Assembly: GCF_021018805.1 (NCBI RefSeq)
Contig: NC_086259.1
Coordinates: 10,964,501 to 11,028,500 of the forward strand
Direction of reading: 5' to 3'
Length of the DNA: 64,000 bases
Origin: Prinia subflava
Taxonomy: Eukaryota; Chordata; Aves; Passeriformes; Cisticolidae
Positions 37,201 to 49,215 of this stretch are shown in pieces. A model generated the notes under the pieces. That model searched no databases and was not told the DNA's origin. It saw only the letters and a program-made list of their open reading frames with translations. How positions within the stretch are numbered: position 1 is the stretch's first letter; the number at the start of each line of letters is the position of its first letter. The translations under genes were made by a program, and so were the position numbers.

Positions 37201-40158
37201 GGAAGGACTCTAGATATATAGATTACAAATTGAAATAAACACACACATTTCCAGACCATTGCTGGCAGCATCCAGCACAGATCTGCAATCCTTGCAGGCT
37301 CCTGCTGTGTGAGAGGAGGGCTTGCCCTTCCAGGACCAGCCCTGAGCACCATCCAGGACTCGGGGACTGCCTGCCCGCCACACATTCAGCTCAGAACCGC
37401 CCTGCTTGTCTTCTGCAGAGGGATGCATCTCTCTGCTTCTCTTGCTTTGGGTTGTCCTCAGTCCTGATAGCATAAGCAGGGTGATAGGGCAGTGGCACAG
37501 GATCCTTTCACCCTTCCTTTCTTTCCCTGTCCCTCCTATAGCAGAGTGTGTTGATACATGTGTTTTGCCCTGATCGTTTCCTGTAAAGTTGGAGGGTAAA
37601 GCTCTCCATCACATGTCATCATTGTCTGTAATTACTGTTCTGTCATTGTCCTGGAGAGGAGCTGCTTCTGTCACCCCATCATCAGCTTTCTTCTCATCTT
37701 TTTGAAGCTTCACTTTCCCTCCTAGGTACCCAGGAACAGACTGATGATAGACTCTGTGATGTTTTTTGATCTTTCCCCTCATACCCTTGGATCTTACTCA
37801 CCAATCTTCCTTGCCTTTCTATCATTCCTAATAAATTTTCATTCCGTTAATGTTATCTGTATGTTAATATCCCTACAGGAAAAGATACTAAAGTAGGAAA
37901 TACTAATTCCAGAGACAAGATATATTCCTTTGGTTCGGTCAGTGTGCATATTTTTAGCAGTGATAGTCCATGCAAGTCTTCTAGGTATGCATCCTCCCAC
38001 AAAAGCCATATTTAATGGGCAGTTACATGGAATGGCAAAGGAAATGTTGTTCTTAATTAAAAAACCTTGTGTTTCTAAAATAATTTTTATTTTTCTGTGC
38101 TTGCTCTATCAAGCTGTGGTCAATAAGGTCTGGCCCTGACACTGTTCTTGTTTCTCAGGCAATGTTTTATAATAGTCCCTGTTATTCCTTTTTCTTGACA
38201 TATTTTATATAAATATTATAAGAATATGTTTGATTTGTACCATCTCATCTAGAACCTTTTAAAATTCCTTCTCGAACTAAAAGCATACCAATGCTTGAAG
38301 AAAAATAAGCACAGTACCCTTATCACTCTGGTACTGTTTTCTTCTAAAATATCTTCCATTTGGAAGTCTTTACTGTAATAACTGGGATATGAGCACAAAG
38401 GCTGGAATTTTCCCAAATAAGAAAGCTTTAAGCTGTAACTTCTTGGTACAAAAGCTTATTTTTTGTTAAATTATATGTAAGAATTTTCGGCAGGGCCTCC
38501 TATGCACAACTATTTGGTGGGCACTCCCTTTTGCAGTGTCAGCTGAAAAGTGTATTTTCTATACCATTTATATCAAGGTCATGGTTAGAAACAAATCTTG
38601 CCTTACTTTAGAGGGTGAGCCAAAGGTATCTAGTCAGAGATGCATGCACAAAATATGTGGCTGCTTTTTAGTTTCACGATCATTGCCCTCTGATCTCACT
38701 CACCTCTTTTAATGCTGTGCAGGAGCAGAAGCCCTGGATTACAGCCTGGGCAAAAACACAGGTTGGATGTGAATGAATCAATAGATTCCCCACACAAATG
38801 AGAACATACAGATCCTTTCCCTCCATGATACTGCCAACTGCAGACTCAGAGTGTTTCCTTTCTTTTGCCCCTTTCTGCACATTTACTCCGATATTAAGAA
38901 GAGTGAATCCATCTTGTCCTTCAAAAGAAAAAGCTTCTCCTTATTTAAATTACAACACTACAGCTGATATATTTCAGAGGAACTTTCAGTGAGATGCCTA
39001 ACTGCTCTAAATTCCTTTGGAAATCCCAGTCTCATAGTCCTATTGGTGGTGTAAAAGCTGCCTTCTGTAAAGAAATTTTCATTTTGCATCTGTCTCTTGG
39101 GCCAGCTGGGACACAGCATCTCCAGCAAAACAGAAATCACATTTCCAGCTTCCCCTGCTCACAAAAGGAGATGTTTCATCCCTCACAGCAGCACTGGTGC
39201 CTGCTGGGTCTGGGACAGGGAACCTGATGATCAGCCACTGCTGGGGTCAGTAGTATGTTACACTGCCTACATTTTCTTTTGAACTCTCAAAAATGTGTTT
39301 TGCCTTCCCATTGGCAGTATTCCTAAAACACTGATGAGGCTGCAAATACTAAGCTTTTTATGGTTCCAGTCTATATCAGTTAGGTTGGTTTTTCTGTCAG
39401 TTTCCCATGAAATTTTTGTAAAGGGTGTGTAAGACATGCCTGATCCAACGAAGAAAATAGCAACTGATACATTTGTTTTTCAGCATATACACACAAAGTC
39501 TAATTTAGCATTGAGAAGCAACTAAGAATCAAGTATTGTTATGGTGAAACACTTCCTTTCATCTAGAGTTATATGTGATTCCATAATAAATCCAAATGTG
39601 CATGATTGTGGTTTTAGGAAGTGAAAATTTAAATCGACAGTGTGGTTAGTACTGAGTTCCACTGTCTGCCATTATCTCAGTACATTTGAGTTTGTGTAAC
39701 ATGAGTATTCAGAAGTAAAACCTGCATGAAATCTTCCAACTGTGAATGCCTTTGCCTTATGAGAATTTGCAGTGAATCTCTGGAAACTTGCTAAGTCCCC
39801 AGGGGGATAAGAATTCACAGATCTAACTAACCCTGAGGGTCATGTTATCACACAGATTAACTATTCTCAACCAATTTCTGAAATGCATTAAGCAGTTAAG
39901 GCTTTCTATCAACATTAGTAATGTGTACTTTCTTTTTCTAGCTATTTGTCCTTAAATATATTTATTAGGTCCCTGACACTCAGGGGCCCTCGTTCCTCTT
40001 ATTAATCAGCTTCTCACATGTCCCTGCAGAAGCATCTCTATTTCACATGTTCAGCTAATTATTCTTCTAATTATTCCTTTTTAAGGAGTCAGTACACAGT
40101 ACCACAAATATTAATACCTAGTGCTACTCCACAACATTGTATCTGGAAAAATAGTATC

Positions 40159-40192
40159 AATAAGTATAAAGTTTTAATAAGTACAAAGTTTT
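40159..40192 (+). repeat. tandem duplication, 17-bp period
   Basis: 'aataagtataaagtttt' at 40159 is followed by 'aataagtacaaagtttt' at 40176, with one base difference. Confidence 0.85.
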
Positions 40193-41034
40193 AAATGTTG
40201 TTGAATAACACAAGGGGTGTAACATTTCCCAGAAGCCGTGTTATAGACTTGATAAATAAAGGCAGGGTTCTGTAGGAAGTCACTGAGAGTCAGATACAGC
40301 AGAATGAGGACTTTTGTAATATCTGTGTCTCAGATAAGGCCTCTCCTGCTTAAACTGATATACACCATGGACAATGGTTGTATATGAAAGTGGCCAGGAC
40401 ACTTGGGGTCAATCCCGTTATCTAGCTACCTTCAGGAGAGTAAAGCCTCACAAAAGGATTGCCCATGAACAGAAGGCTGGAGGAGGCTTCCTCAGTCATT
40501 GAGTCCCATCTTCTGTTCATACAGACACCATATCATTAAATGCCAAATCATCTACCAAACTGATCTGATGAAAGCAAGTGCTTGTTTGGGGATTGGGCTG
40601 GGATTTTTGGATGGATGGTTTGGGGATTTGTTTTGTTCCAAAGCCTCTCTACTCTGATGGTTTAGGACTTTTAGTTCCCAGGTATTCCTGGTTCGTTTAC
40701 ATCCACTTCTTCTTATGCCAACATTGTCCTATAATTTCTAGCCTGTAAAGTGAAATACCAGCTGGAGGACAAACTGAACTTGCTGGCTCTGCAGTGAGGT
40801 TGAAAGGCCTCTGGGTACAGAGTTTGAAGGTGTCTCTGAGGATGGCTCAGGAGACCCTCACCCTTACATTGAAGGAAACATCTCTGAAGAAAAGTGTTAT
40901 TTCCTGTACAGGCAGCTAAGGCATAAATATTTTTTCTGTTTCAGAAAGCTTCTGCAAAATGATAGTCTGCTCTTACACCAAACCATTTAATAAGTTTAAT
41001 TAAATGGAAGCTTATGATAATTAAACCAAAAGCC

Positions 41035-41090
41035 TAAGGGCCCTGTTCTGTGAGGACTTACTCCTTGCATAAGACCAATTTCCATATAAT
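41035..41090. repeat. possible ancient amniote interspersed repeat relic
   Basis: 'aagggccctgttctgtgagg' followed by 'acttactccttgcataag' resembles the common reptile repeat text 'gggccc(g/t)atcctgcaaggacttactcatgcaag'. It is short, and the match is from memory only. Confidence 0.3.
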
Positions 41091-41619
41091 TTAGACAACA
41101 AAATAGCGGAACAGTACTCTTCCATCTAATTTATATGAAATTGGTAATCTCCAAACCTGATTCATATTACCCTGTAAACATACTTCTTGTATCTTAGCAG
41201 AAGTGCAATACCTCCAGTACAAGTATTGAAGCAGAAGAGAAAGAAAAGCTTTTTAAAAGGGAACCCCCCCTTAAAAAAAGCAAAGAAAAACAAAAAATAA
41301 CCAACCAAGAAACCCTGAACGTACAAATTAAAACATAATCTGATAAACTCTGCATGAGGATCAAATATCCTTAAACAAATTCTGTAACGTAGTGGGTACT
41401 TGTAGGTTCTTCTTTCATAACAAATTTACATATTTACTACTTCTGGGTGTTTTCTTGAACTAGTGTTTGTGATCAATGCTAGAAAAACCCACGCTCCTTA
41501 TTTTGGAATTCCTTACCGTCTCCCCGAGTGTCCCAAAGGAACGGTACCGTGCATTATCTCCTCCGCCACCTGTATTTTTATTGCACTTCAAAACAAAGCT
41601 CCAGCACTACAAAGAATCA

Positions 41620-41662
41620 ACGGGGCCTGATTCTTCACTGCCTTACTCCAACTCTGCACAAG
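41620..41662. repeat. possible ancient amniote interspersed repeat relic
   Basis: 'ggggcctgattcttcactgc' and the following 'cttactccaactctgca' share the phrasing seen at 20806 and 41035. Weak. Confidence 0.22.
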
Positions 41663-43106
41663 CCCACTGCAGACAAAGCCATTCCTCTTGCTCAAACAGA
41701 AACAGTGGGAAAGTCCCCAGCCCTCCCTACCAGTTTGACAGGATGGCAGATTTTGGTCCTCTCCCCATCCTCTCCTGCAGACACAGGCACAAGAAACACA
41801 ACACACATGGAGGGAGGATGATGATCCTTCCTGTGCTCCTCTGCCCCACTGTGCAGCACAGCTGATAACTGAGACCTTGGTGTTTGGTGACTTTACTGCA
41901 CAAGTTTCTCTCTTTTGAGGGAGGATTTCTGTCTTGTTTCACTGGGATTTTTTTAAAGCAACTGGAATTGGTGGGTTCTGTCTCAGAGGCTGATTTTGAG
42001 CCAGTTCTTGTTCAAAAGAATGCAGTGGACCCACATTGAGGAAAGCTATAGGTCTGATAGTTGTAGAAAAGGTGAAAACATTATTGTGAAGAGGCTGGAT
42101 ACCAAATGCTGCTGTGCACAGCTACTGCCCATTAGATGCTGGTGATTAATTGCATGGGGTTAGAAGATAACCAGGTCACAGCCTTATGAGATATACACTT
42201 CCCACTGGCAGTCAAATAGTAGACACCTATATCTAAAGTCTATTTGTAGAATTAGTGTGGAGGTACCGTCCCTTATACCATAAACAAGTTGATCATTACT
42301 GTTTATAATGCTCATCGCTCAATTTCCAAACCTTTGAGACACTGACAGTCGTAATTCTGACCTGCTGTTCTGCTCTCACTGAAGAGCAAATACAAGGCCC
42401 AGGGGTTAAAATTCAGCCCAGATGAGCAAGAAATGTTCCCTGTAAGACAAGGCATCTGGAAGATCTCACCCTGTTGCTGACTGCCCTACCTATTTGTGGG
42501 CTTTGACACAAGCACAAAGAGAAGCGTTGCATCCTGAGGGTCATTTTTGACAGCACTGAACATGGAAACCCATTTTCTTTACAATCTTCAGATGTGGCTG
42601 ACAAAATATCTAAAGTATTCCAAATCTGTGACCTTTTCCTCCAGGCAGAGACTTTGTCATGGTGATCTGTCTCTGTGGCCTTAAGGCCAGATTAATACAA
42701 GGCATCCCCCAAACCACCTGCAGGCTGGAGCTGCCAGGGAGAAATCTGACTGCTCAAGGGCCCTCACCTGGGAAAGCTGGCCAACCCTTTGTCCAGCAAC
42801 TGCATTTACAAGTATGATTCAAAGTCTTCTTAATTATTGGTGTTTAAAGCCTAGAATAGTAGAAAGACTCTGTAACAAGTTTGAGGCTCAAAATATAGGG
42901 GTGCTCCTTGGTTTTTATGTAGATTTAAAAATAAATAAATAAATAGAACTTGTCAAAGGCAGAAATTGAAGGACTGCAATAATTTCCCTAGATTATTTCC
43001 CTAGCAAGACATCATCACTTGCCCCATTGCATGTTTCCCAGGGTTATGCCAGATGGCACAAATACTACCATTTTTCAGAGTAGTCAACTCCCTACCTTGT
43101 ATGGAA

Positions 43107-43152
43107 GAGCTTCTTAATATTATTAGCAGGAGCTTTTTAATATTATTAGCAA
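43107..43152 (+). repeat. tandem duplication, 23-bp period
   Basis: 'gagctt(c/t)ttaatattatt' followed by 'agca' occurs at 43107 and 43130. Confidence 0.85.
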
Positions 43153-44639
43153 GTTTGTCTTTTCTTAACGTGACTTTTAAGTTTAAGATCAGAAATGCTC
43201 TTGGAGTAGAGCAGCATATTAGAACTTAATTTTAAGGTTTTTTAGCCGAACCTGAACCTAGGTCTGTACCTGTACCTGCTCTCTTTATTATAAAATGGAG
43301 TACACCAGATCCTGGTGCACATTGGAATGAATCAGACACCCCAAAGCTCCTAGAGGGCTTTTAAACAGTGGACCCAGTTTGGATAGAATACTGGATCCCA
43401 ATAATGTGATGAGTTCCAGAATCACTGAGATGATCTGAGACTGGGGGAAGATACAGAGGAATAGGAAGGGTATTGGAAGCATTCATGTGAGGCTGGGGAA
43501 GAAATCTGGGTGTGTGAAAGGGACCTAGGGGAGGAGGATGAGGAGAAGATTGGAGATGTGATGGTCTCTAGTGGTACCTTCTGCAACTCCACTGAGCCCA
43601 GCTCACTTGAAAATTTTTACATCTTTATATGCAGTCCTGCATGTTACAGATGTGACATTAAACCTTCTGCGCTCATCATGAGAAATATTTGTATTACCTT
43701 ACTGTAAGCACAATTCTGTAGAGGTCTGAGCTGGATTTTCATTCTTTTAAACACATTCAAGTTAAGAGGAGTTTTCTGCTTCTCAATTTGCAAACCCTAA
43801 CATCCAGAAAACACAAATCTCTTATATTCCATGTTGCTGAATATGTGGTCCAAGAATCACTCATAAACCCTATAGAGAGCAAAAGATGTATTTGTATCTC
43901 AGTTACAAGACTCAGACAAGAAGTCTTCATATTTCTACCGTGTTTTGGTGATGATGGAAAGCTCACATTTATGCCAGGCCCTGTTTAAGTGTATATAACT
44001 TTGAGGGACACCAAAAGTATCTCTTCCCTCTAATACAAAGTCTAAATTTGGCCCGTAACTTTAGTTAAATGGCTCAGAAAAGCACCAATTTATCTTAATA
44101 GAGCAAAGTAGTCTGATACAAATAAGGAAAGGGAGCAGAAAGTGAAAAGAGATGTACAAAACTGAGTTTCTGGGCAAAAAAGCAGCCCTGATCACAACCT
44201 CCCTAGCTACAGGTCTCACCATCTGGTTTCAGGCATATTTACTTTGGTAGTGTAGCAAGTTAGGTAAAAAATATGTCCTCTTAGTTCACATGCAGCGTCA
44301 AGATTCCAAACTCTGATGATAAATAATGTACAAAGGTGCGAAAGTACAGTTCTGTTTGTCCTGGGCCTCTGTTAGGGACATGTGAGGGACGAGGGACACG
44401 GTGCTGCCGCGGAGCTGCCAGCTGCACTGGCGTGAGCACCCCGATGGTCACTTGGCCAAACACACCCATGCCACTGGTCAGCCCCTGTCCCAGCACACTG
44501 AGCTGCTTTTCATGGGCAGCATCCCATGTTCTGGCACCTCGCACACACAGAGCTTATTTTCTGGTAATGTTGTTACCTTGGTGCTATCTTACGCTTCCTT
44601 CCCAAAAAGCTTCAAAGTCTATTTTTTAACACTTATTTA

Positions 44640-44905
44640 TTAAAACTTTCTCGCACTATTCAAAAGAATATTTGAATGGCCGCTCAAAACCCCACTGCCT
44701 AATGACTGCCAGCTTGCTGAAGAATGGAGGCAAGGGAGGTTTTGCTTTGGGCGGGGGGAGAGAAAATAAAGAGAAATCGGCCCAGCTTCAAAGGACGCAT
44801 TTCCATAATTGCCCTGTAACTTTGGCAAAATAAATCTGAAGGGCTGAGAAAAGCGCAATCTCTCAGATGAGTGCACTACAAAAGCCCCAGAGATCCCCAG
44901 TCCCA
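44640..44905. promoter_or_regulatory. candidate non-coding regulatory element
   Basis: A repeat-free stretch of mixed composition between AT-rich flanks, containing 'gaatatttgaatggccgctc' near 44667 and 'gcatttccataattgccctg' near 44797. Word composition and context (the desert flanking a developmental homeobox gene) suggest a conserved enhancer, but this is inference. No alignment was available. Confidence 0.3.
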
Positions 44906-45469
44906 CTTGTTACTATTCTAATTCAGTGAGAGAATTCAGTCCCTAACCTCAGCAACAAAAGCCATGAAATCACCATCCTCCCATTCCGATAGCCCATTCC
45001 CAAAGAATAAGACCTTATCCAGCCTTTGTCTCCATCCTGCCCACAGACACTCAGTACAAGTTAGGATAGCATTAGGTGCAAGAACAATGGGTAGAGGTTT
45101 TTCAGACTTGGCAAATTAAACCCTCAGTCCTCGGTTCTGGGTTGCAAATGTGTGTACTCATATATAGCAGGGGGAGAGGGGGTCTGTTTCTGACTTGTTT
45201 TGTTATCACAAGAAGCCTTTTCTCTAATTTTTATGTAGTTGAATTTTCATAAAATCTATCTGTCTAAACTTCCCAGATGAATCATGCACATTTGAGTTAT
45301 ACAGTAGTTTTCTTTGAAAAGGTGAAAATACCCTCCACAATTATTCCTAGGATTTCATGCTTGTCCTCAGCAATACACGAGCTATTAAAAAGAGGAAAAA
45401 AAAAGGGTAATTATAAAAGTAATTATAAATAAAAATTTAATAAGAAAGTTTACTGGCACAGTCACAGTC
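44906..45469. other. non-coding spacer
   Basis: No gene or repeat recognised. Confidence 0.4.
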
Positions 45470-45695
45470 CCAACTTTGCAATTCCTTGATGAAAAAATGA
45501 CTGCTGAATGTGAATAGTAGGTCTTTTACAGCAAAGGCCCAATCTCCCGTCATTTGGCCCCTCTCTGACTTTTTTATTTTCTCAATAAGACGAGCTTTTG
45601 TGGCCATGTTCAGTATGGACAATCAGGACAGCCTTATAAAGGGATTGAGAAGGGCACACAAAGGGCTGCGGCAGCATCAAAGCGAGCCCGGCAGC
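45470..45695. promoter_or_regulatory. candidate non-coding regulatory element
   Basis: Repeat-free, with moderate GC and no low-complexity sequence, including 'cccaatctcccgtcatttgg' near 45539 and 'ggacaatcaggacagcctta' near 45616. It is open on both strands over short stretches with no protein signature. The regulatory call is an inference from context. Confidence 0.25.
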
Positions 45696-47129
45696 ACAAT
45701 AGAGATGACATTTTTACATCCCAGGGCTGGGGCGGGCAGGGACTGAATACTGTGTCCACAGCAGTGTCAGTAAACAATGAGCAAAGTGGGAAAGGGGTGA
45801 AAACACAAGTCAAAATCTTTTTATTGAAGCCCCCTACACATTCATTGGGCATTTTCAGCCCTGCATTTGAAAGCTCTTCCATTTACTTACTCTCTGGATT
45901 CCCCTATTTAACTAACTGACTGATGATGGCTCCATTTTGATATCTGAAGAAAAGAATGGGAATTATTCCTGAAGAGAATATATTAATTCATGAGATTTAA
46001 TTGTGTTTATTGTCAGTAAAGAAAATATCAGCTGCATGGTGCTGTTCTTAAAGGAACACTGCCATCTTTAACACCACATTAAAACCTCTGTTTAAGAAGC
46101 CCCAGCCTTACCTGAGGTACTAGTCCTGCCTGTGGTTCTTGGAAGCAATATTTTTCTTTTAGTTTACCAGTTTCCTGCATTTAGGTTTGGTTGCTTGGGG
46201 GTTTTGCATAACACAAAACAGGCTGGACTCCTGTTTAGCTAGTTTCTTATTCCATTTCTTGTACCCAAGCCCAAGGTCTTGGTGTGGTTCAAAGTACCAG
46301 TACAGAAAGTTAAAAACCAGAGGATTTAACCCTGGTCGTTTAGCCAATTCAGGTAATCTCAGCAACTACAACAGGTGCAGGTGGGCAGGAATCAGCACTC
46401 AAATTTTCTGTGAATTTTTTTCCCCTGTAATTGCACAGAAACATTTCTGTTAGTATCAGGGTATGACATAACACACCAGAGGAAATCTGTCTATCAAGCA
46501 AACATTTCTGGCATTGTTTTCTGTAGGAATCACTTGCAAAAGTCTCCATCTGAGAAGACCAGCACTGGTGCCACTGTTCAATAGCCATCTCAAGTGTCCT
46601 TTTTCATTAAATTATTTTGGAATGGGGCTGGTCTAATCTCCTAGTGAAGCTTTATCTTTCTTGGAAGCAAGTTAGACTGTAACAGAGAAAATCAATGTTT
46701 TACTCCTTGTATCTAATTTCACATTACATCTATGTTTTCAGGCACTTAAATTTTACTGCTAAGGTATCTTGAGTATTGTGAAGTCCAGTGTGAATTATAC
46801 TAATGATTGCTGAGAAATCCAATAGAGTGAGTCATATATTTGAGAGAGAGAGATATTTTCTTTTCACTGATTTGCTTGAAAATAAGTATAACACTTATGT
46901 ATTAAAACCTCAGGCTTATGCATACCCAGTAAGTAATTTTATTCTAGCCTGGCTAGCTGGCCCACTGACATGCATTTTCACCACTGCTAAAAATAATGAG
47001 GAATCCGAGTGACACACATTTATGGCTAGGAGTGCCATCAGATCCCTTGACCTAATTGAGCATGCCTACACACCTTAGAGTGTTTTGCATAACCAACTTA
47101 GACAGCAGGAACATTTCCAACCAGATTGA
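45696..47129. other. non-coding spacer
   Basis: No gene or transposon recognised. Only short random open frames. Confidence 0.4.
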
Positions 47130-48320
47130 TTGACATATTTTATTTCTAACTTAAGCTTAATCAGGACCAAGAATGGTTCATTTATACCTTTCAAACTTTA
47201 GGAATTGACACAGGAGACAACCAAGCTGCAGACTCCAGTGTAAGCAATCATGCAAAGGAAAAAATATAGATTATTATATTTTATTAGTCTACTTAGCTGC
47301 TGCGGTTGATGTAATAAAATTAATTAGCTGGTAGGGGAGTTACTTTATTTCATAAAATAAATGTCAAACTAGATTTTTTGCAGGAAAGGTTGTGTCCCAA
47401 ATCCCTCCTCCACTAAGGATTTATCTGAAGTCATGTACCAAATGTAGAGCTATCGTAAGGTAGCTTTTCAGAAGGCAGCTGGACGAGACCTCATCTCCCA
47501 GCTATAACCACATTGACTCTCAAATTGAAAGAGTTTCCGGCTTTTAAGGTGTAAAGTACCTTCAAATAAATATCAGTGGTTTCCACGTGCCATGCCTTAA
47601 ACAGGAACAAAGCCTAATAGAATAGACTGTAATAAAAGTGCCATTTCCAGCACGCGTGTATGTGGCTGCTCTACGCTGCAAATGTCCTTTAGCACTTTTT
47701 AACCATATTCTCTAGTGTGTCAGCAAAGAGACTCCATCAGAGTATTTAACATTGCTGGGAGCAAAGGAATAAAGTGGAGTCACTGTTGATTATTACTCAT
47801 TAGCCACAAGGACATCCACTTAACATGTGAATAAATGAATGACACCATGTCCTAATGGAAATGGCCTCAGTGTACCTTTAAGCAAAATGTTGTTTAATAT
47901 CTTCCATTTGCTGAATAGTAAAGAGGCCTGTTGGACATGCACAGCTAGCAAGCAGCCATTGTTGCTTTGTTCCAATTTCAGCATTTAATAAAAAAAGACG
48001 TTGTCTTGACTGCAGCAAAGCTGGGCCTCAAAACCCTGGGTGGCAGCACAGGCTTGCTCTCATTCTGCAAATTCAGAATTTCACTGGCATCCTAAAGGGT
48101 TAATGCCCATAAAGCAAATGAAGCCTTAGAAGGTACATGTTCTTCATTATTCTGCTTTACATTCAAACATATAAAACAAAGAACATCTGATATCTTTATT
48201 GGTTTTCTTAGATAAAACACAAGCAAGCTATAAGCCTTAATTTTCTTATTACCATTTGTTAACAAGGAAGATAACACTCTCAAAAGTACTTGATTAGGGC
48301 TCCCTTTGATTTGTATCTTG
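47130..48320. promoter_or_regulatory. candidate enhancer cluster
   Basis: About 1.2 kb free of recognisable repeats and rich in homeodomain-type cores: 'aattaattagctgg' near 47319, 'ttgattattactcattag' near 47784, 'gtttaatatcttcc' near 47892. It has sharp changes in local composition but no coding signature. In vertebrates the IRX3 flank carries many long-range enhancers, so I flag the block as a candidate. No conservation could be measured. Confidence 0.3.
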
Positions 48321-49095
48321 TTATGATTACCAGGGCATATATTTTTGTATTATTACTTTAGTACACTGATAGTTTGGATCAAAGTGATAAAAAGAGGTAT
48401 TTTAAAAGTGTAAATATTAACCATACAGGTAAACCACATAATCTGAACGGCATCTTGAACACGGACATACTGAAGTACACCCTGGGAAACCAGTCATAGC
48501 TGAGATACACATTCCTATCTGGAAACTGGTACTCTGAGTTGGAGGAGCCCTTTTGCTCCCAAACCCTTTCAACAGCAACTTACAGACTTGACAAATTTGT
48601 TTTTCTTAATACGGTATAACTACTGAGGATATGGGATTGAAGGTATTTGCTGTATCACGTATCTAAATGCTCGTGATCAGAATCTAGACCACATATATCT
48701 GTTCTTACGGGAATAAAGCAGTTTGAACTATCTAAGGAAAACAACAGCCAACGTGAAAGATTTGGGAGGGTATTTTGATGCATGGTCTGATGCCTGATTG
48801 TGAAATTCGTGCTGGATCTTTCCCTCACTCGTGTGATTTTGCCTGCACAGCAGCTCGCAGGGCCGGAGGCGGCTCAGCGCTGTTTCCCAGCTCCCAGGGC
48901 TTTCTCCTGCCTTATCCCGGGCCGTGATGGGCACTTTGGCTGCGCTGAATGGGAGCCTGACACGGCCCGCTACGCCCGGCCGGCCGCTCCCACCACAAGT
49001 GCGTCTGACAAGTTGGAAGTCTCTTTCTCCTGCCTCCTCCTCCTCCTCCTCCTCGCCGACGCTTCCTCCGGCCGCCCCGCGCAGACAGGGAGCGA
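48321..49095. other. non-coding spacer with a GC-rich patch
   Basis: 48321-48800 is AT-rich with nothing recognised. 48840-49095 is GC-rich with a (CTC/TCC)n run near 49028-49053 and overlapping open frames on both strands. No gene called. Confidence 0.4.
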
Positions 49096-49215
49096 GCGGG
49101 AGATGATTACATCAATCAGTGTCAGCTCTGGGAGCTGTGATTTATGAATATGCATAATGAGCTCTCACCTTTGAGAAGGACTAGCTAGGGAGATAATTGA
49201 TTAGACAGGAAAAGA
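49096..49215. promoter_or_regulatory. IRX3: strong candidate conserved enhancer near IRX3
   Basis: A compact cluster of developmental transcription-factor motifs: 'tgattacat' (HOX/PBX-type) at 49104-49112, 'atcaatca' (PBX/HOX-type) at 49111-49118, 'atgcataat' (octamer-like) at about 49150, and 'ataattgattag' at 49193-49204. The block is repeat-free and sits about 2.7 kb past the IRX3 poly(A) signal, between a GC-rich patch and an AT-rich spacer. The motifs are seen directly; enhancer activity and IRX3 as target are inference. Confidence 0.42.

Larger units (their letters stand above)
37201..44639. other. gene-free stretch
   Basis: About 7.4 kb of mostly AT-rich DNA with short random open frames and no recognisable gene. 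GC-richer patches at 41500-41870 and 44380-44560 carry overlapping open frames on both strands and look compositional. Possible old repeat relics are listed separately. Confidence 0.4.

Noticed and set aside
48290..48330. 'PFDL' codons that could recall the FTO C-terminus
   Set aside because: The surrounding residues do not match FTO, and there is no acceptor site or following stop in the expected place.
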